A stretch of DNA of 64,000 nt. Origin: Paenibacillus sp. V4I3 (GTDB lineage Bacteria; Bacillota; Bacilli; Paenibacillales; NBRC-103111). The position numbers were made by a program, and so were the translations under genes. The stretch spans positions 1,318,501 through 1,382,500 of the forward strand of contig NZ_JAUSZA010000001.1 in NCBI RefSeq assembly GCF_030817215.1, read 5' to 3'. Each line of letters opens with the position of its first letter. Within the stretch, counting starts at the first letter, position 1. Of the stretch, positions 9,184 through 18,903 are shown piece by piece. The notes beneath the pieces are model-generated. The model did no database searches. It was given only the letters and a program-made list of their open reading frames with translations, and had not been told where the DNA came from.

Positions 9184-9225
9184 AAAAAAACTCTCCCTCT
9201 AATCAAATTGGAAGGAGAGAGAGGG
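9184..9225 (-). terminator. Terminator of the hybrid kinase gene (minus strand)
   Basis: Read on the minus strand, CTCTCCTT and AGGGAGAG arms are followed by seven T. Confidence 0.82.
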
Positions 9226-9274
9226 ATAACACAATAGTTGCATGAATTGCCTACCGAAAGCTCTCTTTGATGCG

Positions 9275-12157
9275 TTAAGCATCCGATTGCGGCTTTTTGA
9301 TTTCGACCTCGATCACATCTATGCTCTCTTTCATTTCAAGCACATCGATGCCGTTCCGCTGTAGAGTGGTCGAGAGCTTCTCTTTATTTTGGGCAGGGAA
9401 AACGTACGCATTACTTTGCTTATTATCGAGGAGACGTTTCGCCACCTGGACGAGACGTTCCATTGTGAACGGCTTTTTGAGATATTTCTCAATCTCTTTC
9501 TCGTGATAATCATGAGGCGGATCGAGCGCTGTTGAAACGATAACAGGAGTCTGATAGTGCACCGGATGACGGTATAAATCAGCGATGAAATCCCAACCTG
9601 TCTTAGCGCCTTCTAGATGAATATCGACGATGAACAGAATCGGTCCCTCGCCTTTACAGCGATTAAGCGCGATAATGCCCTCCTCAGCAGAACGAAGCTG
9701 CATGGAAGGGAGCCCCAATTTGTTCAGTGCAACTTGAATTAATTTGGCCAGATTATCGTCATCTTCGAAAATAACAATTTGACCATCCATGGCAGAAATC
9801 TCATATTGGTCGAACTCAATGCGGAATGTCGTACCTTGCCCCATCTCAGAAGTATAGGAGATATGTCCGTTATGTCCTTCAACAATCTCTTTTACAATTG
9901 CGAGACCTAAGCCGGTACCGCCAATTTGGCGACGGTCCGAGTTGTCGACACGGAAGAACTTGGAGAACATTTGATTACGGGCTTCCTCTGGTATGCCGAG
10001 TCCGTAGTCTTGTATCGCTATGGTAATTTTACCTTGGTCGACAGTTATATGAATATCAATGCGATCTGCTCCTGGCGAGTACTTAATCGCATTGCTGATC
10101 AGGTTGTCGAATACTTGACGAATACGATCAGCATCGGCTCGTACCCATAGTTCTGCTTCTTGCTGATGAATGAGAATACGATGGCTATGTTTATCCTGCC
10201 ACTGCTCAGCGATTTCTTGTACAGTAGGCAGCAGATTGACAGGGGAGAAATGATACAGTTGTCGACCTGACTCCATTCGCTGCAAATCAAGAAAATCGTT
10301 GATTAAATTCGATAAGCGATGTGCTTCTTTGTAAATGGTTTCCATGTATTTCTTTTGTTTCTCTTGTGAAAGATCCCGATGCAGCAATATCTCGATAAAA
10401 CCAAGCACACTGGCAAGGGGAGTTCGCAGCTCATGGGATACAATGCTAATGAACTCATTCTTCATTTCATCAATACGCTCTTCTTCGGTGCGATCACGAA
10501 ATACGAATAAGTAGCCTTGCTGTTCGGTATCTTCACTTACTACGGTCGCATATAGCTCCGCATGTTGGACCTGACCTTCGAGCTCGAAACTAAAACGTTG
10601 TGTGAGATTTGACAGTGAGCCATCGATCAACGCTTCAATGGATGAAGCGACGCCAATAAAGCTCGGAGAATCGGCAGCTATTTCGTGACTGCTATCGACC
10701 AGGTTCTCACTTATTCGTTCGTTTAAACTGAAATACTGATTCATTCGATGATTGGAGAACAGGATTGTACCTTGTGAATCACACATCATCATACCCTCAT
10801 GTGCGGATTCCAAAATATTTTGAATCAGATCGCGCTGCGCTTCGATGAACTGCTTCTCCGTTGTTAATTGATCATTCAGCTCTGCTAAGCTGGCTGCTTG
10901 CCCCAGCCTCTCGTCGTTCATAACCTGCGCGTAGAAGGCGAGTCCGAACTGACGAACTAAACCTTTGGTCAATCGTTGGTTATTTTCTTGAAAGAGGGAA
11001 CTTTGATAGCTCGTTAGCAGCAAGAAACCAATAACCTTCTGTTTATCATCCAAGAGTGGGACATATTGATCGATAGCCCGTGTCATTCCCCCATGGACAC
11101 CTTGTTCATGACCGAATACATCTCGTGTATGAATAATAGGTGTCCCTTCATCGAAAACACGCCTAGCCGGCCCAAAAAGCTCTCTCTGATTCAAATTAAT
11201 ATGTTCTTTCGGATAACCAATGGAATGAATGACTTCATAAGAGGAAGAGTCCTCTGCGTGGCGTTCTATGACGACCAGAGCCGCATCCTGCGATAATGAA
11301 TTGAGCAGGGCTGGCAGCGTATGCTTCAAGAAATCTTTCAACTTCACGTAACCTGTAAGCTTTTCCTGATAGGACGAGATGAGTTCCAAATCCCTTTCTC
11401 GTTCGGATAGCTTCGCGAGTGTGATCTGCTGCTCCTCCTGCTGGGCCATAATTTCCTCATTCTGCGTCTCCAAGCTCTCAGCCATATAGCGATATGTTTC
11501 CTCGCTTCTACGAATCTCTTCTTCAGCATGATAGGCTCGATAGGAAATGAAAATGGACAGACCACCTGCAATTAAGGCAATAATACTTCCGACCATTGTA
11601 ATCGTACGAGAGGTTTTACCGGCTTTAAGGGAAGCTGTGTAGGCATCTGACGTGATTTGTTCTATGGCCTTTTCGATGCTTACATGAACAACTCGGTAGC
11701 GATCCATCATCGTTTTGCCGGACGCTACGCGAGCTTTCGCCTCTTCTGTTTTACCAGTGCTCACCAATTCGTATTGTGTGTCAAAATACTTTTGTAAATT
11801 ATTAATGGCTGGAATGGCTTGCGTGTCCATGATAAGTTGTAAAGTTGGGTACTTTTTATCGTATTGGTTGATCGTGTTCAGATCAACTTCCAGCTGCTTT
11901 TTACCAGACGTATAGGGCTCCAGGTATTGCTCATTACCTGATAATTCAAATCCACGGATACCCGTTTCTTGGTTAATTAAATCTTTAAGCAGGCTGTTCG
12001 TTGTGATTGAAATCGGAATGGAATCGTGCACGATCGCATCGCTTTCCCTTTCCATATTGCGAGAAGCAATAAAGTTGGAGACACTCACAAAGGCTAATAA
12101 AATAACGATTAAAATAACGTATAGCATGGAGATCCGAGATCTCGTGAATGACTTCAT
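9275..12157 (-). CDS. Hybrid sensor histidine kinase / response regulator (CHASE3-GAF-PAS-HisKA-HATPase-REC)
   Basis: 960 residues, inner-membrane signalling protein. Order: membrane segment (about 10-30), extracellular CHASE3 domain (NQETGIRGFELSGNEQYLEPY), second membrane segment (about 183-205), coiled coil, GAF (about 265-410), PAS (about 445-560), then HisKA with the phosphorylated His in SIVSHELRTPLASVLGF. The HATPase has NLISNAIKYSP, DYGLGIPEE and GGTGLGLAIVKEIV. A C-terminal receiver follows, with acidic DDD and the phospho-acceptor Asp in FIVDIHLEG. No HPt or output gene is next to it. It is divergent from an EAL phosphodiesterase 205 bases away, so the two may share control; that is inference. 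Confidence 0.92.
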   Translation of the reverse strand: MKSFTRSRISMLYVILIVILLAFVSVSNFIASRNMERESDAIVHDSIPISITTNSLLKDLINQETGIRGFELSGNEQYLEPYTSGKKQLEVDLNTINQYDKKYPTLQLIMDTQAIPAINNLQKYFDTQYELVSTGKTEEAKARVASGKTMMDRYRVVHVSIEKAIEQITSDAYTASLKAGKTSRTITMVGSIIALIAGGLSIFISYRAYHAEEEIRRSEETYRYMAESLETQNEEIMAQQEEQQITLAKLSERERDLELISSYQEKLTGYVKLKDFLKHTLPALLNSLSQDAALVVIERHAEDSSSYEVIHSIGYPKEHINLNQRELFGPARRVFDEGTPIIHTRDVFGHEQGVHGGMTRAIDQYVPLLDDKQKVIGFLLLTSYQSSLFQENNQRLTKGLVRQFGLAFYAQVMNDERLGQAASLAELNDQLTTEKQFIEAQRDLIQNILESAHEGMMMCDSQGTILFSNHRMNQYFSLNERISENLVDSSHEIAADSPSFIGVASSIEALIDGSLSNLTQRFSFELEGQVQHAELYATVVSEDTEQQGYLFVFRDRTEEERIDEMKNEFISIVSHELRTPLASVLGFIEILLHRDLSQEKQKKYMETIYKEAHRLSNLINDFLDLQRMESGRQLYHFSPVNLLPTVQEIAEQWQDKHSHRILIHQQEAELWVRADADRIRQVFDNLISNAIKYSPGADRIDIHITVDQGKITIAIQDYGLGIPEEARNQMFSKFFRVDNSDRRQIGGTGLGLAIVKEIVEGHNGHISYTSEMGQGTTFRIEFDQYEISAMDGQIVIFEDDDNLAKLIQVALNKLGLPSMQLRSAEEGIIALNRCKGEGPILFIVDIHLEGAKTGWDFIADLYRHPVHYQTPVIVSTALDPPHDYHEKEIEKYLKKPFTMERLVQVAKRLLDNKQSNAYVFPAQNKEKLSTTLQRNGIDVLEMKESIDVIEVEIKKPQSDA

Positions 12158-12361
12158 AGCAATCGGTCACCTAGATTCTAATAGGATGAAAGGATGTACT
12201 AAAAATTCGACATGAGTCAACAAATTCCTTTTAAAAACGATCATGTTATGTTTTCTTCCATCAATAGATTGCAAGATATAGAAATGTCGTTTAAAATATG
12301 ATTCATTACACGATTGATGTTAAGTTTAAGATCGTCGAAGTTTGCTTGAGGAGGGCGCACA

Positions 12362-13549
12362 GTGCAGGTAAAAGACAGCAGGATTCCGCCACTACACGAA
12401 GTACGTCCATTCTTCCAACCGATACTTTCATTTCAGAGCCAAGAAATCATCGGTTACGAAACACTGGGAAGACGAATTCGGGAAGGTAGTGTCGAAAGTT
12501 TGGGGCCTTTTTTCAAAAATCCTGACATTCCCGAAGACATGCAGCTTCATATTGATCGGCAATTGAGGGAGCGGGCGATTGAACAGCTAGCTTCGGCTCA
12601 AGATGAGAGTTCCTTATTCATTAACTTAAAACCTTCATGGATCTATCAAACCTATAAGCGCACAGGCGTGCTGCCAACTATCGAGCTATTAAGGAAATAT
12701 CAAATAGATCCAGCGCGTATCGTGATCGAAATTACCGAAGAGGAATTCACAGGGAAGCTTCATGAGCTGACGCAAATTGTAGAATTATATCGAGAATTCG
12801 GCTGTACGATTGCCATTGACGATGTGGGCAGCGGGTTTAGCAATTTCGACCGAATCGCCAGTCTACAACCGAAGATATTGAAGATCGATCTTAATATTTT
12901 GAAAAAAAGCGCGGTCCATGCCGGCTACAAAGCGCTGATGCAATCCTTTTCCATTCTAGCGGCTCAAATGGGGGCTTCCCTGCTTGTCGAAGGGGTAGAA
13001 ACGAAGCAAGAACTTCGCAGTGCTCTTCAAATCGGAGCAAGGTATGTACAGGGCTATCTCTTCTCCAAAGCTGAACCGCAGTTGCAGCGCCGGGATGCCT
13101 TCAAGTCTATGCTCAAAGAGGAAATGAAACTCTTTGGTAACGATGAACTTGGGCGCTATAGCCGCCTTTTGACCATTCATCAAAGTCTAGATTTGCTTAT
13201 CCATTCTTCTGCCTGTATATCAACAGCTGAAGATGCAGATCGCGTCATCGAAAATATCATTAGCAACGTGTCGGAAAACTGTATACGTATGTACATATGT
13301 CGGGAGGACGGCTACCAAATCTCGTCCAACTACAGCCGCAAAGACGAAGCATGGAGCAAAGATGAGAGCTATCGCGGGGCAAACTGGACGTGGAGGCCCT
13401 ATTTCATCTCCAACATTATGATGATGAACCTGCAAAAACAAGGGATTCTATCCCAAGCTTACACGGACCTGGATACCTCGCATGAGATCCAGACTTATTC
13501 CTGTGCGTTAGGAGAGGGCTTTTATTTGTTTGGAGATTTGATGATTTGA
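12362..13549 (+). CDS. EAL-domain cyclic-di-GMP phosphodiesterase, YkuI-like
   Basis: 395 residues. The EAL domain covers about residues 12-250; the C-terminal third resembles the PAS-like YkuI C-terminal region. The signature is YETLGR instead of YEALLR, but the residues used for metal and c-di-GMP are all present: Asn in INLKPS, Glu in EITEEE, the Asp pair in IDDVGSGFSN, Lys in LKIDLN, Glu in VEGVET and Gln in VQGYLFS. Catalysis is thus plausible. The GTG start has GAGGAGGG 7 bases upstream. The protein ends with a large soluble sensory domain. It is divergent from the hybrid kinase. Confidence 0.88.
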   Translation: MQVKDSRIPPLHEVRPFFQPILSFQSQEIIGYETLGRRIREGSVESLGPFFKNPDIPEDMQLHIDRQLRERAIEQLASAQDESSLFINLKPSWIYQTYKRTGVLPTIELLRKYQIDPARIVIEITEEEFTGKLHELTQIVELYREFGCTIAIDDVGSGFSNFDRIASLQPKILKIDLNILKKSAVHAGYKALMQSFSILAAQMGASLLVEGVETKQELRSALQIGARYVQGYLFSKAEPQLQRRDAFKSMLKEEMKLFGNDELGRYSRLLTIHQSLDLLIHSSACISTAEDADRVIENIISNVSENCIRMYICREDGYQISSNYSRKDEAWSKDESYRGANWTWRPYFISNIMMMNLQKQGILSQAYTDLDTSHEIQTYSCALGEGFYLFGDLMI

Positions 13550-13645
13550 TTTGAGAGATTTATAAGAGAATGAGAGAGAGTGTTTGAGAGAGTACGTGGC
13601 AGAGAGTGGGAATAAGATAGTACGTCAAAATGAGTGTCTTGTGAG

Positions 13646-13670
13646 AGGTTACCCCAGGTGGCCTTTTTTT
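13646..13670 (+). terminator. Terminator after the EAL gene
   Basis: Eight-pair stem AGGTTACC/GGTGGCCT with two G-T pairs, loop CCA, then seven T. Confidence 0.75.
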
Positions 13671-13821
13671 GTGTTGGAGCAAAACATTAACCGACCAGAT
13701 CTCCGAGCCCAGACTCGGACCCAGAGATATAGCTATTCCTACTAATCTAAAAACTCAACGAACGAGCTAACATTGGCTGATTGGGTGGCAAGATGCTTGG
13801 ATGATTAGTGGTTACATTCAG

Positions 13822-13858
13822 GCAAAAAGAAATCCTGCACAAAACTATGCAGGATTCT
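13822..13858 (-). terminator. Terminator after the SNF2 helicase gene (minus strand)
   Basis: Minus-strand hairpin AATCCTGCA...TGCAGGATT followed by a T-rich tail, about 50 bases beyond the helicase stop. Confidence 0.8.
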
Positions 13859-13906
13859 GACAAACGTATATGAGGCGTTGTGGCTAAACCCCGAACCCCC
13901 AGACTC

Positions 13907-16771
13907 CTAAGCTTCGACCCACTCGCGGCGCAGCGAGAACAAATCGCGCAGCTCGTCGGTCGACAGCTCGGTGATCCAGTTCTCGCCGGAGCCGACGATT
14001 TGCTGGCTGAGGCCTAGCTTGCGCTCGATCATCTCATCGATGCGCTCCTCAAGCGTGCCCAGCGTCACGAATTTGTGCACTTGCACATGGCGCGTCTGGC
14101 CGATACGGAAGGCGCGATCCGTCGCTTGATTCTCGACGGCGGGGTTCCACCAGCGATCGTAGTGGAACACATGATTCGCCGCCGTCAGGTTGAGCCCGAT
14201 GCCGCCGGCCTTCAGCGAAAGAATGAACACATTCCGCTGCTCGTCGACAGGCTGGCTGACGTCTTGGAAGTGCGCGATCATCTCATCGCGCCCATTCTTC
14301 GGTGTTCCGCCGTGAAGGAACAGCACTTTCTCGCCAAGCTCCTGCTGCAGCACATGCTGGAGCAGGTTGCCCGTCTCCACAAATTGCGTGAATATCAAGC
14401 ATTTGTCGCCCTCTTGGCGCAGCTCTTGCACCATCTCGAGCAGGCGCTCCAGCTTGTTAGAGCGTCCGCTCCATGGCGCGTGGATGCCTTCTTTGAGCAG
14501 CAAAGCAGGGTGATTACACACCTGCTTCAGCTTCGTCAGAGCGGCGAGAATGAGACCTCGCCGCTCCATAGCGGAGAGCTTATCCAGACGATCGAACATG
14601 TCTTGGATGTAGTTCTCATACAGCGAGCCCTGCTCGGCGGTAAGTGAAATGAACGTCTTCGACTCGTTCTTCTCCGGCAGATCGAGCTGAATTGCAGGGT
14701 CTTTCTTCTCGCGGCGCAGCAGGAAAGGGCGGATCAGCTTCTGTACCTTGCCGATCGTCTCGCTATCGCGCGTCTTCTCGATGGCATTCACATAGCGGTG
14801 CGTGAACTCGCGAACTGTGCCCAGATAGCCCGGGTTCGCAAAATCAAAGATCGACCACAGCTCCGTGAGCCGATTCTCAATCGGTGTTCCCGTTAACGCT
14901 ATGCGATGGTAACCATCGAGTCGGCGAATAGCGGAAGCTTGCTTCGTATAAGCATTTTTTATATTTTGGGCTTCGTCCAAACAGATGGAGTTCCAGGCAA
15001 TAGAGCCTAGCTCAACCTCATCCAGATGGGAAAGCGTATAGGATGTTAAAACTAAGTCAACCTTGCCAACGACTTCTTCATTAAAAGCAGGTCCCTTTAA
15101 TCGTTGAGGGCCATAGTGAAGATGAACCTTCAGCGACGGCGCAAAACGCTTAAGCTCCATCTGCCAGTTCCCCAGCACGGACGTCGGACATACCAAAAGG
15201 GAAGGTGTATCAGGCTTCTCGTTCTCTTTCACCGTAAGTAAATACGTAATCCATTGGATCGTCTTCCCGAGACCCATGTCATCGGCCAAACAGCCGCCTA
15301 GGCCGAAACGGCGCAGGAACAACAGCCAAGAGATACCGTCCACTTGATAGTGGCGCAGCGATCCTTGAAAGCTGGGCGGCGGCTGTATCGTCGGAATTGA
15401 CTCCGCCTGTGTGAGCTGATCGACCATGTGGCGCAGCTGTTCGTTCAGCTCTACCTCCATCTCGATGTAGCGCATCGCTTCGGGGTCATCCTCAGACGGC
15501 AGCAGCCCGCCGGCATCGCCCGCGAAGTGAAGTTCCAGCACATCGCGGAAGGAGAGGCCCTGCTTCTTCTGCACCTGCTTCATAATCTGCTCGACCTGTG
15601 CCATGAACAGCGGGTCGAGCTGAATCCAGTTGCCGCGAATCTGGATCAGCTTGCGCTTTTCCTCCAGAAGCTGCCGGAATTCCTCTTCTGTCAGCTCCAA
15701 ATCCCCCACAGCCAGCTTCCAGTCAAACTGCATCAGCTGGGTCAGCCCGAACATCGTCTCCCGTCCAGAACCGACGGAAGACTTGATCTTCGCGCGCAGC
15801 TTCGGCTTCATCTTGCGGATGCGCTCCCACCAGGCCGGCAGGAACACGCTCGTTCCGGCCTCAACAAGCCGCACGCTTCCCTCTGCGAGGAAGCGCCAAG
15901 CCTCTTCCTCCGTCAACGTCTGACGGAGTCCGCCTTCCTCCGCATCCAGCCACGGCAGGATGCGTACCCACTTCGCCGCGTCACGTTCTACGCGGCCAAG
16001 CTCCGGCTGCCACGCCTCCGGCAGCGGCAGCTCACCAACGACCGGCTCGCCGCTGGGCGTCACCGTGCGCAGCACCTCCGGCGCAAGCCGGTCCTGCAGC
16101 AGCACGCGCAGCTGCCAGCCCGCGCCGTGCGCCAGGTCCGGCTCCACGAGCTGCAGACAGGTCCGCATGGGCGACCGGTCTTGGCGCCAACCAATGGCGA
16201 CGAGCCAATCCTCCTCGTCGAGCCATAGATCAGCGCCGATCTCACCGCGGCGCATTAGAGGATGCGCTGCTTCGAGCTTGCGCAGATTATCTTTCATGAG
16301 GCCGTCTGCGTCCACCCACTCAGGAATCAGCGCATGAATCCAGCGCGATACGGCTGGTGATTCTAATGCCTGCAGTTCCTCAGGAAGCTGCAGCTTCCAG
16401 CCGATTTCGCCGGCTTTCCACTTTTCATAGTCCGGCATGAAACTACCGGACGCCAACGCTTCTCGAACAGCCGGAGCAAGGCGCATCAAATCCGCACAGT
16501 CCTGATGCCAGCTAAGCTGTAGATGCTGCACAGGCTGTGGATCGCTGAAATAATCGAGCGCATCGAGCGGTTGCAGCTCGATGCCTTCCCGATTTTGCCA
16601 CTCGCTGGGCTCCATGAACGTGCCGAAAAAAGAGGCGCGATGCCAGGCGAACAACATATTTTTCAAATCAAGAGCATCCCAAATGCCGCCGTTCTCGCGG
16701 GTACCCCATAGAAATAAAGAACCATTAGGTATGGAGCTAACGTGAACTGTCAGCGCGCTGGTTTCGATCAT
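13907..16771 (-). CDS. SNF2-family DEAD/DEAH-type helicase-like ATPase
   Basis: 954 residues. The N-terminal 450 form the bacterial SNF2-associated region. The motor follows: DDMGLGKTIQWITYLL (Walker A), LLVCPTSVLGNWQ, CLDEAQNIKN (DEAQ box), LTGTPIENRLTELWSIFDF, and C-terminal LSLKAGGIGLNLTAANHVF with NQATDRAFRIGQTRHVQVHK. This is a complete Snf2 motor, expected to translocate on duplex DNA. The ATG at 16771 overlaps the stop of the upstream SWIM gene (ATGA), indicating translational coupling; an ATG at 16780 is the alternative. Gene order and sizes match the YwqB/YwqA pair of B. subtilis. Confidence 0.92.
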   Translation of the reverse strand: MIETSALTVHVSSIPNGSLFLWGTRENGGIWDALDLKNMLFAWHRASFFGTFMEPSEWQNREGIELQPLDALDYFSDPQPVQHLQLSWHQDCADLMRLAPAVREALASGSFMPDYEKWKAGEIGWKLQLPEELQALESPAVSRWIHALIPEWVDADGLMKDNLRKLEAAHPLMRRGEIGADLWLDEEDWLVAIGWRQDRSPMRTCLQLVEPDLAHGAGWQLRVLLQDRLAPEVLRTVTPSGEPVVGELPLPEAWQPELGRVERDAAKWVRILPWLDAEEGGLRQTLTEEEAWRFLAEGSVRLVEAGTSVFLPAWWERIRKMKPKLRAKIKSSVGSGRETMFGLTQLMQFDWKLAVGDLELTEEEFRQLLEEKRKLIQIRGNWIQLDPLFMAQVEQIMKQVQKKQGLSFRDVLELHFAGDAGGLLPSEDDPEAMRYIEMEVELNEQLRHMVDQLTQAESIPTIQPPPSFQGSLRHYQVDGISWLLFLRRFGLGGCLADDMGLGKTIQWITYLLTVKENEKPDTPSLLVCPTSVLGNWQMELKRFAPSLKVHLHYGPQRLKGPAFNEEVVGKVDLVLTSYTLSHLDEVELGSIAWNSICLDEAQNIKNAYTKQASAIRRLDGYHRIALTGTPIENRLTELWSIFDFANPGYLGTVREFTHRYVNAIEKTRDSETIGKVQKLIRPFLLRREKKDPAIQLDLPEKNESKTFISLTAEQGSLYENYIQDMFDRLDKLSAMERRGLILAALTKLKQVCNHPALLLKEGIHAPWSGRSNKLERLLEMVQELRQEGDKCLIFTQFVETGNLLQHVLQQELGEKVLFLHGGTPKNGRDEMIAHFQDVSQPVDEQRNVFILSLKAGGIGLNLTAANHVFHYDRWWNPAVENQATDRAFRIGQTRHVQVHKFVTLGTLEERIDEMIERKLGLSQQIVGSGENWITELSTDELRDLFSLRREWVEA

Positions 16772-18366
16772 CGAATCCATTTTCCTTTCTTGAGCTCTTC
16801 TTGGAAAGCACGCAAGCGTGAGAACTTATCCGCTAATCGATATACGTAGTGCTCCCAGCGGTCGTCCTGGCCTAATTGTTTATAAATGCCGTGCAGTTTC
16901 TTAAGCAGTCGAACAGCTGTCTTATAGGAAGCCCTATTTTTCTCCAGAACAGCCCGTTCGGCCGCTTGGTGATAGAGGGGGAGGAGTAAAGCCGAATCAT
17001 GCTCTTCAATCGCTTTAAGCTCCGTGCCATATAAGCTCAGCGGTGATATTCGGTTTGCCAATTGCAAGTCCACCCACTGCCGATACCGTTTCGTTTGCAA
17101 TAAATATGCCGTGTAATAGTAATAGGAACGAGGCAGTAGGGACTCCATCACCTGCACCCATTCGCTATCAGATTCTAGATGCTTGGTCGTATCGAGCCAG
17201 TATTGGCAGAAGGTCCGGAAATCATCGTGATTTGCATTCCTAATCGACGTGAACAGCCAACGGAGCCAAACAAGCATGTTGTTCCACTGTTTATCGTTGG
17301 AATAATAATTCAGGTAAAGGAAGTAATCCTTCGCATTGGGATGAGTGAGCTGACCAAGACGCTCGAAAGCGCGATCCATGTCCCCCTGCATAATATCAAA
17401 ATGCGCTCTTGCCGCCAGAAGTGTATCCTTCTTTCGAGCTAAGAGGTCCTTCTTCGTGAGAAGTGCCTCGAGACGCTGGATTTCCTCTTTCTGAGCCGCA
17501 GAATGATTCGTCAGTTTCCACCAAATGAAGCGATACACAAACAGCCAATCAATCGGACTATCCTTGCCCTGCAGAGCGAATTCTCCAAGCATTTTCATGG
17601 TGGATAGCCAATGTTTGGGTTCCGCCTCGAAAGAGATATTCACATCTGTTCGTTCCACGAATTCAACCAGCTTATCCTCACAATTTTTTGCGGCAATTTT
17701 GCAGCCGTTCTCGTGATAGTAAGACAGGTAGGAGCTTTTCGTTTCTTGATAAAATTGTTCAATTTTCCGCATCATGAACAGCACGATATGGAACATATAG
17801 AGCTCGCGGGTTGAACTTCTCCAATTTGCCGCATAGCCGGGCAGGGACTCCAGTGCTGAATCGTAGAAGGTTTCGATCGAGTGCTGATGAGAAATGGAGA
17901 ATCCATGGAATTTCCCTTCAAAAAAGCGATGCCAATCTACTGGCATAGCCTCTTCAAGAGGCACGTTGGCCTGTGCAGCTGCAGCGGCTTTGCGTTCCTG
18001 TATCAAAGCTGCCCCGCGTGCGGGCTTTTTCCGTGTGTGTATTTGTTGTTTTAACTGTTGAAGCAGTAGTTCCGGACGTCCATAAGGTGCATACAAGCTG
18101 AAGAAAGTGGCACCGATATGTTTACAAAAGCCATCATAGGAGCAGCTGCACTCGCTAGTGGCGAAATTTTCTAAATTAAGCATCGTGTTCAGTATTTTTT
18201 TGCCTGCGACGGTCGCCTGAACGTTCATGCCTTTCAGATCGACTTCGGTCACACGACCTTTATGGTAATACTCCCAGCCCTGCTCCAGAACGACGGCGTC
18301 GAAATGAAGCGGGATTTGCTTGATTAGGTAGTTCATTCGATTTTTGGGAATCTGCAGTTTCAGCAT
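16768..18366 (-). CDS. SWIM zinc-finger protein, partner of the SNF2 ATPase
   Basis: 532 residues. The SWIM motif CxCx(n)CxH is visible as SECSCSYDGFCKHIGATFF near residue 65; SWIM fingers bind DNA or protein. The remainder is helical, without a recognised enzyme motif. The open frame extends upstream to 18714, but the ATG at 18366 has AGGAAAG close by and gives MLKLQIPKNRM, the natural beginning of this family. Its stop overlaps the start of the SNF2 gene, so the two products probably work together on DNA. That role is inferred from the pairing. Confidence 0.85.
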   Translation of the reverse strand: MLKLQIPKNRMNYLIKQIPLHFDAVVLEQGWEYYHKGRVTEVDLKGMNVQATVAGKKILNTMLNLENFATSECSCSYDGFCKHIGATFFSLYAPYGRPELLLQQLKQQIHTRKKPARGAALIQERKAAAAAQANVPLEEAMPVDWHRFFEGKFHGFSISHQHSIETFYDSALESLPGYAANWRSSTRELYMFHIVLFMMRKIEQFYQETKSSYLSYYHENGCKIAAKNCEDKLVEFVERTDVNISFEAEPKHWLSTMKMLGEFALQGKDSPIDWLFVYRFIWWKLTNHSAAQKEEIQRLEALLTKKDLLARKKDTLLAARAHFDIMQGDMDRAFERLGQLTHPNAKDYFLYLNYYSNDKQWNNMLVWLRWLFTSIRNANHDDFRTFCQYWLDTTKHLESDSEWVQVMESLLPRSYYYYTAYLLQTKRYRQWVDLQLANRISPLSLYGTELKAIEEHDSALLLPLYHQAAERAVLEKNRASYKTAVRLLKKLHGIYKQLGQDDRWEHYVYRLADKFSRLRAFQEELKKGKWIR

Positions 18367-18579
18367 GTGTGCTTTCCTACCCTCCGAGCGGTACATTCCT
18401 TCTTCCATAGTAACAGATTTTTCCCGAAATTGCCCATTTCCACAGTTTATGCCAAAGGGGTTTTTTTTACACATCAGAAAATAAGTTTTCATCGGGGTAA
18501 AAGGGGTTAACCCTGCATTCCTGACTATAATATGATAAAGTGAAGCTATACGAAATGCTTTTGAAGGGAGACTGCGAGG

Positions 18580-18873
18580 GTGGGCATAAAATTTGGCAGG
18601 GAATATAAGGACATTGTCACTGATTTCGTGCGTGGCATTGAGTTGGTTGATGGATTTTATGAGCTGTTGGAAATGAATGCAGACGACTGGCTGGAGCTTG
18701 ATAAGGACGAACAAGAAGAATGCCTGCGAACGCTGGCTGACGATATTTTTTACGGATTAGGAAACGCACCTGTGATGCAGATCGGAGCGGGATCCGTTCG
18801 CCATGATCCGAATAATCACGTGCTGAAGGTTCATGACGGGGAGAAGTTGGTTTCCGTCATCTATTTGGTCTAA
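18580..18873 (+). CDS. Small conserved-looking protein of unknown function
   Basis: 97 residues, soluble and acidic, starting VGIKFGREYKDIVTDFVRG with a central ELDKDEQEECLRTLADDIFYGLG and a C-terminal beta-rich part. AAGGGAGA stands before the GTG. It lies divergent from the SWIM gene and 30 bases ahead of recQ, so it may be co-transcribed with recQ. I do not recognise the family. The stop is followed directly by the recQ ribosome site GAAAGG. Confidence 0.65.
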   Translation: MGIKFGREYKDIVTDFVRGIELVDGFYELLEMNADDWLELDKDEQEECLRTLADDIFYGLGNAPVMQIGAGSVRHDPNNHVLKVHDGEKLVSVIYLV

Positions 18874-18903
18874 ATAAGGCAGAAGTGTGATATAGAAAGG
18901 TGT

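Larger units (their letters stand above)
13550..13906. other. Gene-free stretch with two terminators
   Basis: About 360 bases. A purine-rich part with scattered GAGAGA words (13550-13620) follows the EAL gene. A hairpin AGGTTACC-3-GGTGGCCT plus T7 lies at 13646-13670. Further on, AATCCTGCA...TGCAGGATT (about 13829-13858) reads, on the minus strand, into TTTCTTTTT and should end the helicase transcript. I see no gene. Confidence 0.7.

Noticed and set aside
15428..16228. 266-codon open frame opposite the SNF2 gene
   Set aside because: Antisense to a well-supported helicase; composition is Leu/Gln/Arg-rich shadow sequence caused by GC-rich codons.
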